A stretch of 64,000 bases of DNA from Ohtaekwangia sp. (lineage in GTDB: Bacteria > Bacteroidota > Bacteroidia > Cytophagales > Cyclobacteriaceae), in NCBI GenBank assembly GCA_021155195.1, contig JAJNPV010000050.1:248001-312000 (forward strand). Reading direction: 5' to 3'. Positions within the stretch are counted from its first letter, which is position 1. Every line of letters begins with the position of its first letter. Below the pieces are notes generated by a model. That model was given only the letters and a program-made list of their open reading frames with translations. It was not told where the DNA came from and did no database searches. Shown here piece by piece: positions 22,689-33,000 of the stretch. Position numbers and translations under genes: made by a program.

Positions 22689-25259
22689 TTAGTTTTTGAT
22701 AAATCGACCCGTATCAGTAATGGTTTCTTTGGAAAAAAGTCGGTAGAAGTAAACGCCCCTTGGAAGGCCAACAATATCAATAGCATCAGCTACGATATTA
22801 ATCTCCTTTTCAAATAGTGTCCTTCCGAATACGTCAAGAATTTGAAATCTAACTCCATCTCCTGAAGAGAGTACCGTCAAATAATCACTATCTGAAACCG
22901 GATTGGGATAAATAATAGCCTTGTTCTTCTCTTCAATGGGTATTTCAATAACCTCTGAAAAAAGATTTGTCCCATTCTTAAAAACTATTTCTACTTGATA
23001 GGACATCAAACCTGGAACTAATGCAGCGTCATAAAATTCAAGATCCAATAAATTACCTGATTCAATGTTTTGAAAGATACTTTTACTACCTGCAGCTATC
23101 TTATGAACAATAATCTGCTCAATTGAATACCGTGAACTCAGTTGTACTTGAACCCGCACATTCTCTTTAGTGAATCGTTCGGCTGAAAAAAAATTCAAAT
23201 AACAACTCACTCCTTGTTGAGTGGCATTAATCGTTTCACTTTTTATCCCAGAAGTTTCGGAAAAGATCGGAGCCACCGAAAAAAAAATGCTTGTTGACCG
23301 CGGCAATACTACAAGAGTATCATTCGTCATTTGTATCTTCTGAAGGTACTGGGGTCCCATAGTATAGAGTTGATAAGCAGTAGCATTTTTTATTGAATTC
23401 CACGTCAGTCCAATACTATCTGTACAGTTGAAAGCCGATTTAATCTTAATGGTTGGATTAATAATGAATTCGTTTGACACAAATTCCTGTAATCCAATTG
23501 TCATCTTTAATTTAGCCTTTGCTAATGTATCAGGCGCTGTCCAATAGAAATATTTATTCAGATCTATCGCGGACTGGATGGGCTGCCATATACCGTCATT
23601 CATCTGTAAATTCAAGTCTCCTTGTTGATCTGCCTTGGCTTCCCATACCAATAAATTTTTTTCCCCCCCCTCAACATAATCATTAAGTACCGGAAAATCC
23701 CAACTAAACACCTGATCTTGATCCCACCACCAGGCAATGGAAACTTTTTGTTCGGCATTCTGTAGCATACCAGACTTTAAATATAATTGGTAGGTTCCTG
23801 GATCTGGATTGAGTAATGTTATGTACTCCGTGTTATTTAGATGATCTTCTTTTCTAGTAGGATTCGATAATAACGAATCTTCCATTGGATATGCGCTCAA
23901 TACCCAAGGATTAAAAATATTTACTCCATCGGTCAACCAGCTATCAACATCATTAATAAGTACCTTATTTGAATTGGGGATGGCAGCCGGATCAGACCAT
24001 GTAATAGCTATTTTAATCTCTGATACCGAACCGGGGATAGTTATCGGAATTGAAATTTGATCATTTTCAAAAAGCGTAGTCGACATCAATTGTCCTGATT
24101 CAACAAGCGTTAACGCCTTGTAAGCATTTACATTTCCGTAGCCATAGACGTAGTCAATCCCTTCCTGGCCGAGATCCTCAGCGGAGGCTATTAAAATAGC
24201 TTTTACCATGGAAGCATCCGGCCGCTTCTGATACTTGAGTTGGTACTGTTGCTGAATTAGTAAACTAATTCCTGAAACCACTGCTGCAGCATCTGAAGTT
24301 CCACCAAAACCAAAGGCAGTGAGTTCAGGCTTAAGCCTTCCATCAAACGCTGGGCCTCGAGAGTTAAGGGTATTAGCTAACAAAGATGTGTCAACTGCAT
24401 TTACAACTAATACATTCTTTGATTGCTTAAAGTTACCCGTGAGATTAGCCCACTCTAAATTCTGATATGTACCAGAGGATGGTTTTGATTTTCCGCTGTT
24501 TCCAGAAGAAAAAACATGCAGAATAGCGGGGTTGTCATAAATCTGCTTATCGTAAGCAGAAGCTTCATTCCCGTAATAATTTTCAACTCCTACACCATAG
24601 CTATGATTTTGAACATGAATAGTGTTGTCATTAAAGATAGAAGAATTGTCGGGGAATAGATTGCTGAAATCTGATGAAGTAAATCTCGATTTATAGGCGG
24701 CCCCTAAGGATCGGGAAGAAGCATTGCCAGCGCCACCAATAAGTGTGGTCATTGTTGTTGCATGCTGCGAGATGGTCGAGGGTGTTACAGTTGTTGTAAA
24801 GGTTCTATTTAGAAGATTGATATCAAGAGGGTCAAATCCTTGCTCTTTAATTGACACGTTTTGGTTGTTTCCATGGATCTCTGGAAAGAATTGACGTGCC
24901 TTAGTAACACGATTAAATGACCAGTTTAAATAATCAAACAAAGCCTCTTCCTTTGGGCTCTGATGATGGTCTATAAAAATAATATTTGTATCCCTTCTTA
25001 AATCATCCAATGAAGTGTCATTTATTAGGCGAATTAAAAAGCATTGGTTCTCACTGCTACCCTCAAAAGCAATTTTTCCTTTATAACTCTTTTTAAAAGA
25101 AGTTGTATCACTTACACTAACCGTGAGCACAATTTGATTCACTTGACCCTTAAATTTTCTATCGGCCAATTGAGGGCTTATTTTGATTTGCGCATAGGTA
25201 AGTGATATGAGAAAGAACGACCAGTAAAATATGATTTTCCTCAAAAGAGCCTTTATCAT
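22689..25259 (-). CDS. secreted S8 (subtilisin-like) protease with T9SS sorting domain
   Basis: The 856-residue product has a signal peptide (IIFYWSFFLISLTYA), an S8 catalytic domain about residues 110-385, and a C-terminal type A sorting domain (IIYPNPVSDSDYLTV, FQILDVFGRTLFEKEI, LPRGVYFYRLF), which marks export by the type IX secretion system. Catalytic His is in ISQHATTMTTLIGG, the oxyanion Asn in VFSSGNSGKS and the nucleophile in GFGGTSDAAAVVSG. Where the catalytic Asp normally stands (DTG/DSG), the text reads VSIKEQGFD, so Asp appears replaced by Glu. Two beta-sandwich regions separate catalysis and sorting domain. It is divergent from the M57 metalloprotease gene. Confidence 0.9.
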   Translation of the reverse strand: MIKALLRKIIFYWSFFLISLTYAQIKISPQLADRKFKGQVNQIVLTVSVSDTTSFKKSYKGKIAFEGSSENQCFLIRLINDTSLDDLRRDTNIIFIDHHQSPKEEALFDYLNWSFNRVTKARQFFPEIHGNNQNVSIKEQGFDPLDINLLNRTFTTTVTPSTISQHATTMTTLIGGAGNASSRSLGAAYKSRFTSSDFSNLFPDNSSIFNDNTIHVQNHSYGVGVENYYGNEASAYDKQIYDNPAILHVFSSGNSGKSKPSSGTYQNLEWANLTGNFKQSKNVLVVNAVDTSLLANTLNSRGPAFDGRLKPELTAFGFGGTSDAAAVVSGISLLIQQQYQLKYQKRPDASMVKAILIASAEDLGQEGIDYVYGYGNVNAYKALTLVESGQLMSTTLFENDQISIPITIPGSVSEIKIAITWSDPAAIPNSNKVLINDVDSWLTDGVNIFNPWVLSAYPMEDSLLSNPTRKEDHLNNTEYITLLNPDPGTYQLYLKSGMLQNAEQKVSIAWWWDQDQVFSWDFPVLNDYVEGGEKNLLVWEAKADQQGDLNLQMNDGIWQPIQSAIDLNKYFYWTAPDTLAKAKLKMTIGLQEFVSNEFIINPTIKIKSAFNCTDSIGLTWNSIKNATAYQLYTMGPQYLQKIQMTNDTLVVLPRSTSIFFSVAPIFSETSGIKSETINATQQGVSCYLNFFSAERFTKENVRVQVQLSSRYSIEQIIVHKIAAGSKSIFQNIESGNLLDLEFYDAALVPGLMSYQVEIVFKNGTNLFSEVIEIPIEEKNKAIIYPNPVSDSDYLTVLSSGDGVRFQILDVFGRTLFEKEINIVADAIDIVGLPRGVYFYRLFSKETITDTGRFIKN

Positions 25260-25394
25260 CTAAACTTTACATGTTAAAATGAATTCAAAATAATAGTAAG
25301 TTATTAATTGCCTGATAATATTATTGCTAAAACTCGTAATCATGGATAAGAATGTATATTTTGTATCACTAAAAATTAACCTAACCTAACCCTT

Positions 25395-26228
25395 ATGAAA
25401 AAAACCTTTCAATTTCTCTGCATCCTTTTAGCAGGATCAGGGGTATTCTATTCTTGCCAGGATGATCAAAGTCTGGAAAGTCTGGACGTTTCAGATGCTG
25501 TTAGAAGCCAACTAATTAGTCTTGGCTTTGACGTGATCAATCAAGCTCCCCTTAAATTTGAGCAAGGTTATTTGGTAGAGGGGGATATTTATTTGACACC
25601 CTCTGATCTTGCTAATATGAAGCAGGGAGCCAGACTTCCGGTTGCCGAACAGTACTCTACAAATAATTTAGTAAATGCAGCAGGCGGTAGAACAATTACT
25701 ATCTATGCTCCTGTAGGTGGCAATAACGGATATAGCAGTGGTATGATTGCCGGACTTGACCTGGCAATTGCTCGATACAATAATGAAAACCTCTTAATTT
25801 CCTTTCAAAGAGTAACAAGCTCTAGTGGAGCTAATATTATAATGTCTCGTCTTTCAAAGGGTGATGAGCGAAGAGGCGTTTTAGGTTCGGCAGGATTTCC
25901 AACAGCTTCGGGCGATCCGTATAATTCAATCAAAATGAGTGGAATCCTTGAATCAAGTTATGGACTAAGCACGGCAGGGATTGCAACCATTATTGGCCAT
26001 GAAATGGGTCACTGTGTTGGATTCCGGCATACTGATTATTACAATCGTGCTATTAGTTGTGGTGGGGCTGCCTCCAATGAAGGAGCCAGTACAGTAGGAG
26101 CTAATCTTATACCTGGCACACCTGCCACTGCAACACTTGCTGCAAAGTCATGGATGTTGGCCTGTACTGATGGTGGAGACAGACCTTTCAATAATGATGA
26201 TAAGACTGCACTTAACTACCTATATTAA
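25395..26228 (+). CDS. M57-type (HEIGH) metalloprotease lipoprotein
   Basis: The 277-residue product has a lipoprotein signal (FLCILLAGSGVFYSC, Cys at about residue 21) and a zinc-protease motif HEMGHCVGFRHTD (HExxHxxGxxH), typical of the M57 / dual-action HEIGH family. Such proteins are exported in Bacteroidota. The region GASTVGANLIPGTPA and GGDRPFNNDDKTALNYLY close the domain, as in family members. It is divergently placed to the S8 protease, so the two may share regulatory sequence in the 134-base gap. A C-rich leader (CTAACCTAACCC) precedes the ATG. Confidence 0.88.
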   Translation: MKKTFQFLCILLAGSGVFYSCQDDQSLESLDVSDAVRSQLISLGFDVINQAPLKFEQGYLVEGDIYLTPSDLANMKQGARLPVAEQYSTNNLVNAAGGRTITIYAPVGGNNGYSSGMIAGLDLAIARYNNENLLISFQRVTSSSGANIIMSRLSKGDERRGVLGSAGFPTASGDPYNSIKMSGILESSYGLSTAGIATIIGHEMGHCVGFRHTDYYNRAISCGGAASNEGASTVGANLIPGTPATATLAAKSWMLACTDGGDRPFNNDDKTALNYLY

Positions 26229-26248
26229 TTAAGATAGTCACTGGTTAC

Positions 26249-26277
26249 AAAAATGCCCCGCTTTATGGGGCATTTTT
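26249..26277. terminator. bidirectional terminator
   Basis: AAAAATGCCCC (26249-26259) and GGGGCATTTTT (26267-26277) form an 11-base-pair stem with T-runs on both strands, between the convergent M57 protease gene and the lipoprotein gene. It overlaps the last codons and stop of the latter. Confidence 0.88.
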
Positions 26278-27123
26278 ATTTCTCTTATAATAAAACAGCC
26301 TTCCCTTTATCCCCTTTGCTGTTTCACTTAGTGTATAATATCCCGATCCATCACGACTCCAGGCTATAGCTTCTCCCTGTGGTTCTCGTTCATAGCTGAG
26401 AATTGTAGCCTTAGTTTTCAATAACTCAGGAATCGATTCTGTTGCTGATCTCTTCCAATAAAAAACGTTATCATAATCCTTCAGCAAAACTTCTTTGCCA
26501 TCAGCAGAAATATCAGCTGCTACAATCCAGGCAAAGGGCAACTCTTCCTTAAACTCAGCCACTGTTGTGTCTCTAGAAATAAGGGCACTGATCTGGTATA
26601 ACCTGATTTTTTCTTCACGCTTCGAGATTATAAACACATCATTTGATAATGGATCAATCATCATTGCTTCTGTATCGCGAACGCCATCGCTCAATTTAAA
26701 AACAAGTGTGTTAAAATCTTTTATGTCTAATTCATTAGTTGATAGAACAGGCTCTGCGAAACGATAAATAACCTTGTATGGAAATCTTGCTTCGTTGTCA
26801 CCAATATCCCCGATGTATAAATAGGATGAATCTGATTCAACAGAGATTGCCATGTCTTCCCAATCTCGATTCTTAATCCCCACCAGGGTGCAGGTCATTA
26901 CAATCTCGGCCTTGTCGTTAAGCAAAAAAATTTGGGCAGAATTACCGCTATCATTGTGCGACCAGAAATAACCGGGGTTAGCAATGCTGGCTACCAAGCC
27001 CGAAGCCTCCTCAAGCTTTTTATCAACTTCGCCAAGAATCTTACCTCCTGAAAATAATTTTGATGTGCCTTCATCTTTTGTGCAGCCACAAAAAACCAAA
27101 AAGCTTAGCAACCAATACCTCAT
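26263..27123 (-). CDS. lipoprotein with predicted beta-propeller (SdiA-regulated-like) domain
   Basis: The 286-residue product begins MRYWLLSFLVFCGC, a lipoprotein signal with Cys at about residue 14. The rest shows blade-like repeats: EEASGLVASIANPGYFWSHN, WEDMAISVESDSSYLYIGDI, EAMMIDPLSNDVFIISKREE, PQGEAIAWSRDGSGYYTLSE. This layout matches the SdiA-regulated or esterase-like-phytase beta-propeller type; I cannot choose between them, and no activity is shown by sequence. The ATG at 27123 is preferred to a TTG three codons upstream. It is 26 bases downstream of the rhodanese gene on the same strand. Confidence 0.75.
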   Translation of the reverse strand: MRYWLLSFLVFCGCTKDEGTSKLFSGGKILGEVDKKLEEASGLVASIANPGYFWSHNDSGNSAQIFLLNDKAEIVMTCTLVGIKNRDWEDMAISVESDSSYLYIGDIGDNEARFPYKVIYRFAEPVLSTNELDIKDFNTLVFKLSDGVRDTEAMMIDPLSNDVFIISKREEKIRLYQISALISRDTTVAEFKEELPFAWIVAADISADGKEVLLKDYDNVFYWKRSATESIPELLKTKATILSYEREPQGEAIAWSRDGSGYYTLSETAKGIKGRLFYYKRNKNAP

Positions 27124-27149
27124 GTAACTCAATATAGTTGTGAGGTTAA

Positions 27150-27527
27150 TTATTGAACGGGCAATCCGGCACCCCTCCAGGCTTTCATTCCGCCTTTCAT
27201 TTCATACACCGGTTCGTATCCCTTTTCTTTTAAGATTGCAGCAGCCTTAGCACTTCTAATTCCAGAGCCACAGTAAACAAAAATTGGTTTGTGTTCTAAG
27301 TCTGATAGTTTAGTTGCAAACAAATCATCATACACAATGTTTTTTTGTCCGGCTAATGCACCTCCGCTTACCTCCTCTTCAGTGCGTACATCCAACAAGA
27401 TCGCACCTTTAGTCAATTGGAACTTTGCCTGAAATTCTGCTGGCTCTAGAACCGTTTCTGTTGCTACTTCTGCTTTCTTCTCACCACATGCTGCCAGTAC
27501 AAATAATAAAACAATAAATTTTCGCAT
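27150..27527 (-). CDS. rhodanese-like lipoprotein
   Basis: The 125-residue product has a short lipoprotein signal (FIVLLFVLAAC, Cys at 14) and a single rhodanese domain: GAILLDVRTEEEVSGGAL, then the active-site loop FVYCGSGIRSAKAAAIL with Cys as the nucleophile, and KGGMKAWRGAGLPV at the end. Single-domain rhodaneses transfer sulfur from thiosulfate or persulfides, but the periplasmic substrate here is unknown. It shares a divergent intergenic region with the RluD-type gene and is probably co-transcribed with the propeller lipoprotein downstream. Confidence 0.9.
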   Translation of the reverse strand: MRKFIVLLFVLAACGEKKAEVATETVLEPAEFQAKFQLTKGAILLDVRTEEEVSGGALAGQKNIVYDDLFATKLSDLEHKPIFVYCGSGIRSAKAAAILKEKGYEPVYEMKGGMKAWRGAGLPVQ

Positions 27528-27608
27528 AAGTATTTTGATTATTTGGCAAGATACTGCTTTTGTTCAATGGCTGAATCCATATCGTCCCGATTGTTCACAT
27601 TAATGCAG

Positions 27609-27616
27609 TATTTTTG
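27609..27616 (+). promoter_or_regulatory. candidate -7 element for the pseudouridine synthase gene
   Basis: TATTTTTG fits TAnnTTTG exactly, 28 bases before the GTG start, but no TTTG stands 19 bases upstream, so this is a weak call. Confidence 0.3.
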
Positions 27617-27644
27617 ACCCTACTTGAAACCGTAACGCCCTACC

Positions 27645-28676
27645 GTGAACAACGAAGAAGATTTAATTGAAGAAGATGAAGATGGTCTCTTCGAACATCA
27701 CCGAATAGTAGCGGACGCAAAGCAAGGTCTGCTGCGGATCGATAAATTTTTAATGGATCGGTTGCCGAATGTTACCCGTACAAAAATTCAAGACGGAATT
27801 CATGATGGATTTGTAAAGGTGAATGACCAAAGTGTAAAGCCAAACTATAAAGTACATCCTCATGATGTTATCACAGTTGCCTTTCCCGAACCCCCGCGCG
27901 ATACAGATGTAGTACCCGAGAACATTCCTCTAAACATTGTTTATGAAGATGAACATTTGCTGGTGGTTAACAAAGAGGCAGGCATGGTGGTGCATCCGGC
28001 TTATCAAAACTGGAGTGGCACATTGGTAAATGCATTGACCTATCATTTTCAAAATTTACCGGAGATGGCCGGCAATGATGGTCGCCCGGGGTTAGTGCAT
28101 CGCATCGATAAAGATACCAGTGGTTTGTTGGTAATTGCCAAGACAGAAAAAGCCATGAACTCATTGGCAAAACAATTTTTCGATCACTCGATTGAACGCA
28201 CCTATCAGGCCATTGTGTGGGGTGTGCCCGTGCCAGCAGAAGGAACTATTAACGTAAATGTGGGTAGAAGTTTAAAGGACCGCAGAATCACTGCTGCTTT
28301 CCCGGAAGGAGATTTTGGGCGAACGGCCATTACACATTACAAACTGTTACAAGATTTCCGATATGTGTCGTTGATTGAATGTAAACTGGAAACCGGCCGC
28401 ACCCATCAGATAAGAGCGCACATGAAATTTATTGGCAATCCGATTTTCAATGATGCAACGTATGGTGGTAATGAAGCCATGAAGGGAACCATCTTTAGCA
28501 AATACAAACAGTTTGTAGATAACTGTTTTAAAATCATTCCTCGCCAGGCGTTACACGCTAAAACATTAGGGTTTATACATCCGGGCACCAATAAGTTTAT
28601 TCAGTTCAACTCAGAACTTCCCACCGATTTTAAAGAAGTGATTGAGAAGTGGGAGCATTATGTAAAGTATAATTAG
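27645..28676 (+). CDS. RluA-family (RluD-type) 23S rRNA pseudouridine synthase
   Basis: The enzyme isomerises uridines in RNA. The 343-residue product has an N-terminal S4 domain (RIDKFLMDRLPNVTRTKI, IHDGFVKVNDQSVKPNYKV), then the catalytic domain with motif II HRIDKDTSGLLVIAKT holding the catalytic Asp, and ETGRTHQIRAHMKFIGNPI in the last third. S4 plus this order and length favour RluD (helix 69) over RluA or RluC. The start is GTG; the acidic leader MNNEEDLIEEDEDGLF precedes the S4 domain, as is common in Bacteroidota. Confidence 0.92.
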   Translation: MNNEEDLIEEDEDGLFEHHRIVADAKQGLLRIDKFLMDRLPNVTRTKIQDGIHDGFVKVNDQSVKPNYKVHPHDVITVAFPEPPRDTDVVPENIPLNIVYEDEHLLVVNKEAGMVVHPAYQNWSGTLVNALTYHFQNLPEMAGNDGRPGLVHRIDKDTSGLLVIAKTEKAMNSLAKQFFDHSIERTYQAIVWGVPVPAEGTINVNVGRSLKDRRITAAFPEGDFGRTAITHYKLLQDFRYVSLIECKLETGRTHQIRAHMKFIGNPIFNDATYGGNEAMKGTIFSKYKQFVDNCFKIIPRQALHAKTLGFIHPGTNKFIQFNSELPTDFKEVIEKWEHYVKYN

Positions 28677-28865
28677 TAGCTGCAGGTTTTCTGATTTGAA
28701 AACTCAATTTGATAAGTAATCTGTGAATCAGTGTCGAAAATGTACTCTCAGAATACCACAGACCTTAATATTCAAATAATCTTCTGCTAATCTCGAAACT
28801 TTAAAGGGAAGAATGTCCTATCAGGTGCGTGGAACACCTTTGCTGTCGAGAGTGGTGCTGGAGCG

Positions 28866-29075
28866 TTAAGCGGCCGCGCTTAACTTTCTCTTCCCTTTCT
28901 CCTGGCGCAATGCCTGCTTAATTTCCTTCAAGGCTTCTTTCTTAAAAGCCAGGTAGTCCATTTTTTTTGCAGGCTTTTGGATCATGCCCTTGATGTAATC
29001 AAGAACCTCCTCCATTTGCACCCTGTCCATTGAATCCAAACTTTGCAGGATGGCCAATTTCGGTGATAGTAACAT
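28866..29075 (-). CDS. small conserved protein, unknown function
   Basis: The 69-residue product has a helical N-terminus (SPKLAILQSLDSMDRVQMEE) and a Lys-rich C-terminus. The words QMEEVLDYIKGMI resemble the N-terminal core of DUF2281-type or antitoxin-like small proteins of Bacteroidota, but I cannot confirm a family. It stands alone between the pseudouridine synthase gene and tonB. The last codons and stop lie in a perfect stem, GTTAAGCG/CGCTTAAC (28865-28884), which includes a GCGGCCGC word. Confidence 0.5.
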   Translation of the reverse strand: MLLSPKLAILQSLDSMDRVQMEEVLDYIKGMIQKPAKKMDYLAFKKEALKEIKQALRQEKGKRKLSAAA

Positions 29076-29202
29076 ACAATTAGTGGTTGTTGTCAGTACA
29101 AATAACGTAAATTAATCCCTTGAGGTTCAACCGCTAAGAGCACTTTTAACTTAAAAATGACCCTGAGTTAACATTCAACCACAAATTGCGGTTTTTTTAG
29201 AT

Positions 29203-29892
29203 TCAAATGGTGGCCAATTTAAAAGTTATTGGTAGCACCATTCGTTGACGAACAGGTTTTCCGCGCTGTTTGGCAGGGTTCCAGGCTGAAGAATTTTTAA
29301 TCACACGTTCGGCTTCCTCATCGCACCCAGCACCAATGCCTTTTACAGTATGGATATCGGTTAGTTCACCTGTTCTGCTTACTATAAACTCAACAAAAAC
29401 TTTGCCTTCAACCCTCATCCGCCTGGCAGCAGCGGGATATGTTATATTTGAATTCACATAACGATAAAATTCTATTAACCCATTTTTGGGCGTTGCCTTG
29501 TCTTCTACGATTGTAAATACCTGATCTACATCTTCTGGCTCATCGATTGGCTTTATCTCAAGCACGGAAGCTTCCTGCACTTTCATCCCTTCAGTTACCT
29601 CAATATCAAAAACAAATTGGATTTCTTGTTTAATCTCTTGTTCATTAGGAACCTCGATCAATTTGGGTTGCTGCAGCACAGGTGGTGCAGGAGGCAAAAT
29701 TTCTGTGGGTGGTACTTCCACAAAAGTATCATCAACTGTTGTAGTTCGTGATGTAAGCTCAACCAAAGGCTTCTCAAATTGCTTCCATTCAAAAGCCATG
29801 AGAGCTATGGAAATACTGGAAATCAAACCAATAGCAAGAAATAAATTCCTCTTTGTTGATAAATCAGCATGCGGATATTTTTTTGCTTCCAT
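29203..29892 (-). CDS. TonB-family energy transducer
   Basis: TonB transmits proton-motive force from the inner membrane to outer-membrane receptors. The 229-residue product has an N-terminal membrane anchor (LFLAIGLISSISIALMAF, about residues 18-35), a Pro/Glu-rich periplasmic linker (VPPTEILPPAPPVLQQPK) and a C-terminal TonB domain: YPAAARRMRVEGKVFVEFIV, then GAGCDEEAERVIKNSSAWNP and VLPITFKL. No ExbB/ExbD genes adjoin. The gene is isolated on the minus strand, upstream and divergent from the transglutaminase operon. Confidence 0.92.
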   Translation of the reverse strand: MEAKKYPHADLSTKRNLFLAIGLISSISIALMAFEWKQFEKPLVELTSRTTTVDDTFVEVPPTEILPPAPPVLQQPKLIEVPNEQEIKQEIQFVFDIEVTEGMKVQEASVLEIKPIDEPEDVDQVFTIVEDKATPKNGLIEFYRYVNSNITYPAAARRMRVEGKVFVEFIVSRTGELTDIHTVKGIGAGCDEEAERVIKNSSAWNPAKQRGKPVRQRMVLPITFKLATI

Positions 29893-30081
29893 AATATGTT
29901 GCTTTATGCACTATAATATTCGTCATGCATTTTTGGAAAATATATGACTGTAGTTATAACCAAATCCTGATTTTTATCAATCGTTTGCACTGATGCTTTA
30001 GAATATCAAGTAAGAATGCACCGCTCTATTCTTACCATTTATGAATTATAAGGTATAACTTGAAGGTTTACCCGTAGCACC

Positions 30082-33000
30082 ATGTCGATTAAAGTTGCTT
30101 TGCGCCATCAAATGAGTTACGATTACGATCGGGCAGTAAATCTTTCCCCGCATCTTTTTCGTTTACGCCCGGCTCCGCACTGCCGCACTCCCATCCTAGC
30201 CTATTCATTAAAAGTTGAACCCAGTAATCATTTTATCAATTGGCAACAAGATCCTTTCGGAAATATGATTGCGCGGGTAGTTTTTCCTGAGCAAACCAGA
30301 CGACTTCACTTTGAAGTGGAAGTGATTGCAGACATGATCGTGATTAATCCGTTTGATTTTTTTGTTGAAAAGTATGCCGAGCATTTTCCATTTGAATACA
30401 ATCATCAGTTAAAGAAGGAGCTCACTCCTTATTTTGAAATTGCAGAAAACGGAATTCAGTTACAGCAATGGGTTCAAGGCATTGACCGTTCGCAAAAAAG
30501 GATCATTGACTTTTTGGTAGAGATGAACCAGAAAGTATGGAAGCATACAAACTATACCGTTCGGCTTGAGGCCGGAGTTCAAACCTGTGAAGAAACCCTT
30601 CAACTAAAAAGCGGTTCATGCCGCGATTCCAGTTGGCTGCTGGTGCAGATATTCAGGCATCTTGGTCTGGCTGCGCGGTTTGCATCCGGTTATTTAGTAC
30701 AACTAAAATCAGATGTAAAAGCATTGGATGGTCCTTCGGGAACCGAAAAAGATTTCACTGACCTTCATGCCTGGGCCGAAGTATTTATTCCCGGTGCCGG
30801 GTGGGTTGGCCTTGATCCAACTTCAGGATTACTCACTGGTGAAGGGCACATTCCTCTATGTTGTACGCCTGATCCGGTAAGTGCTGCTCCCGTTACCGGG
30901 TTAACCGATGTGTGTCAGGTTACGTTTTCGTTCAGCAATGAAGTTACCCGCATTCATGAAGATCCGCGCGTCACACAACCTTATACTGAAGAACAATGGG
31001 CAACCATCATCGCGTTGGGTAATCAGGTAGATGAAGATTTGCAGCGGGGCGACATGCGTTTAACGATGGGTGGAGAGCCTACTTTTGTTTCGGTGGACGA
31101 TATGGAAGCAAAGGAGTGGAACACCGCTGCCGATGGTCCGCAAAAAAGAAAACGCGGTGCCGATTTAATCAAACGATTAAAATCTAAGTTCGCTCCCAAC
31201 GGATACATTCATAAAGGCCAGGGCAAATGGTATCCGGGCGAACCCTTACCACGCTGGCAATATTCTGCCTATTGGCGAAATGATGGTGCATCCATTTGGA
31301 AGAACGATGCCTTGCTTGATCTGGATGATGCCCCCTCTGCTTATACTATAGAAGATACGCAACGACTGGCCGAAGAACTGACTAAGTATTTAAACATTCC
31401 TAAAGAACATATCCATCCAGCCGTGGAAGATGTTTTTTATTTTCTATGGGAAGAAAATAAAGTACCCGCGAATATTGATCCGTATAAAGCAAACCTTAGC
31501 GATTCGCTGGAGCGGAAAAAGTTAGCTGAACTTTTAACAAGAGGACTGGGAAATCCTGTCGGGTTTGTCATTCCTATAGAATGGAATCATTGGAGTAAGC
31601 GCTGGCTTTCGTGCCAATGGAAATTTCGTTCTGATCAATTGATTTTGATTCCCGGTAACTCTCCTATCGGACTGAGATTGCCACTAAAAACATTAACCCA
31701 TATTGATAAATCGAAAACGCAGCGTGACGTTGAGCGCAGTACGTTTGAACCCTTGCCAGCGCTTGGAAATTTTCATGATCGGGTAAGTGAACGCTATCAT
31801 CAACTCATCACTGATCAGCCTTTACCAAAAGAATTTTTTAGCGAACCAACTAAAATCGAAGAAGAGGAATCCGCGAAAGCGAATAAGAATCTTAAAGAGA
31901 AAAAAGAACCGGAAGAAAAAGTTGAAACCTCTTTTGATACCTACACCGTAAAAACTGCTTTGTGCATGGAAGTACGGGAAGGAAAGATATACTTATTCAT
32001 GCCTCCGCTTAAATATGCCGAGCATTATCTTGATTTATTAGCATCTATTGAACTAGCCACAGCGAGGTTAAACTTAAAGGTTGTCATTGAAGGCTACGAA
32101 CCCCCGCATGATAATCGACTTACAAAACTTTCACTTTCGCCAGACCCGGGGGTACTGGAAGTAAACGTACATCCTGCAAAAAGTTGGAAAGAAATTGTAC
32201 ACAACTACGATACGTTGTTTGAAGAAGCACGACTCAGCAGGTTAGGTACCGAAAAATTTATGCTCGATGGAAAACATACAGGCACAGGCGGTGGCAATCA
32301 CATAACCGTTGGCGGTAGTACTCCATCAGATAGTCCGTTGCTACGCAGACCGGATTTACTTCGAAGCTTAATAACCTATTGGCAACATCATCCAGGGTTA
32401 TCTTATTTATTCTCCACGCAATTTATTGGCCCAACCAGTCAGGCGCCACGTGTGGATGAAGGCCGGCAAGAAATACTCTATGAATTAGAAATTGCTTTCA
32501 GTCAAATTCCAGAAACGGGTGATGTTCCTTTCTGGATGGTGGATCGCATTTTCAGAAATCTGTTAATTGATATAACGGGCAACACACATCGCGCAGAGTT
32601 TTGCATTGATAAGCTCTATTCACCCGATAGTTCTACGGGTCGGCTTGGCATCCTTGAGTTTCGTGGGTTTGATATGCCGCCAAATAAACAGATGTGTTTG
32701 GTTCAATTGCTACTTATTCGTTGTTTGCTTGCGCGGTTCTGGGCTAAACCTTATAAACATAAACTTATTCGTTGGGGTACTGATTTATACGACAAATATT
32801 TACTTCCTCATTATGTAGAACAGGACTTAAATGAAGTCGCCCGCGACTTACAAGAACACGGGTATGGATTTCAGGCAGACTGGCTCAATACATTTTTCGA
32901 ATTCCGTTTTCCCATCTATGGTAAGATACGAGTACAAGAAATGGAATTAATTATCCGCAGTGGTATTGAACCGTGGCATGTGTTGGGTGAAGAAACTACA

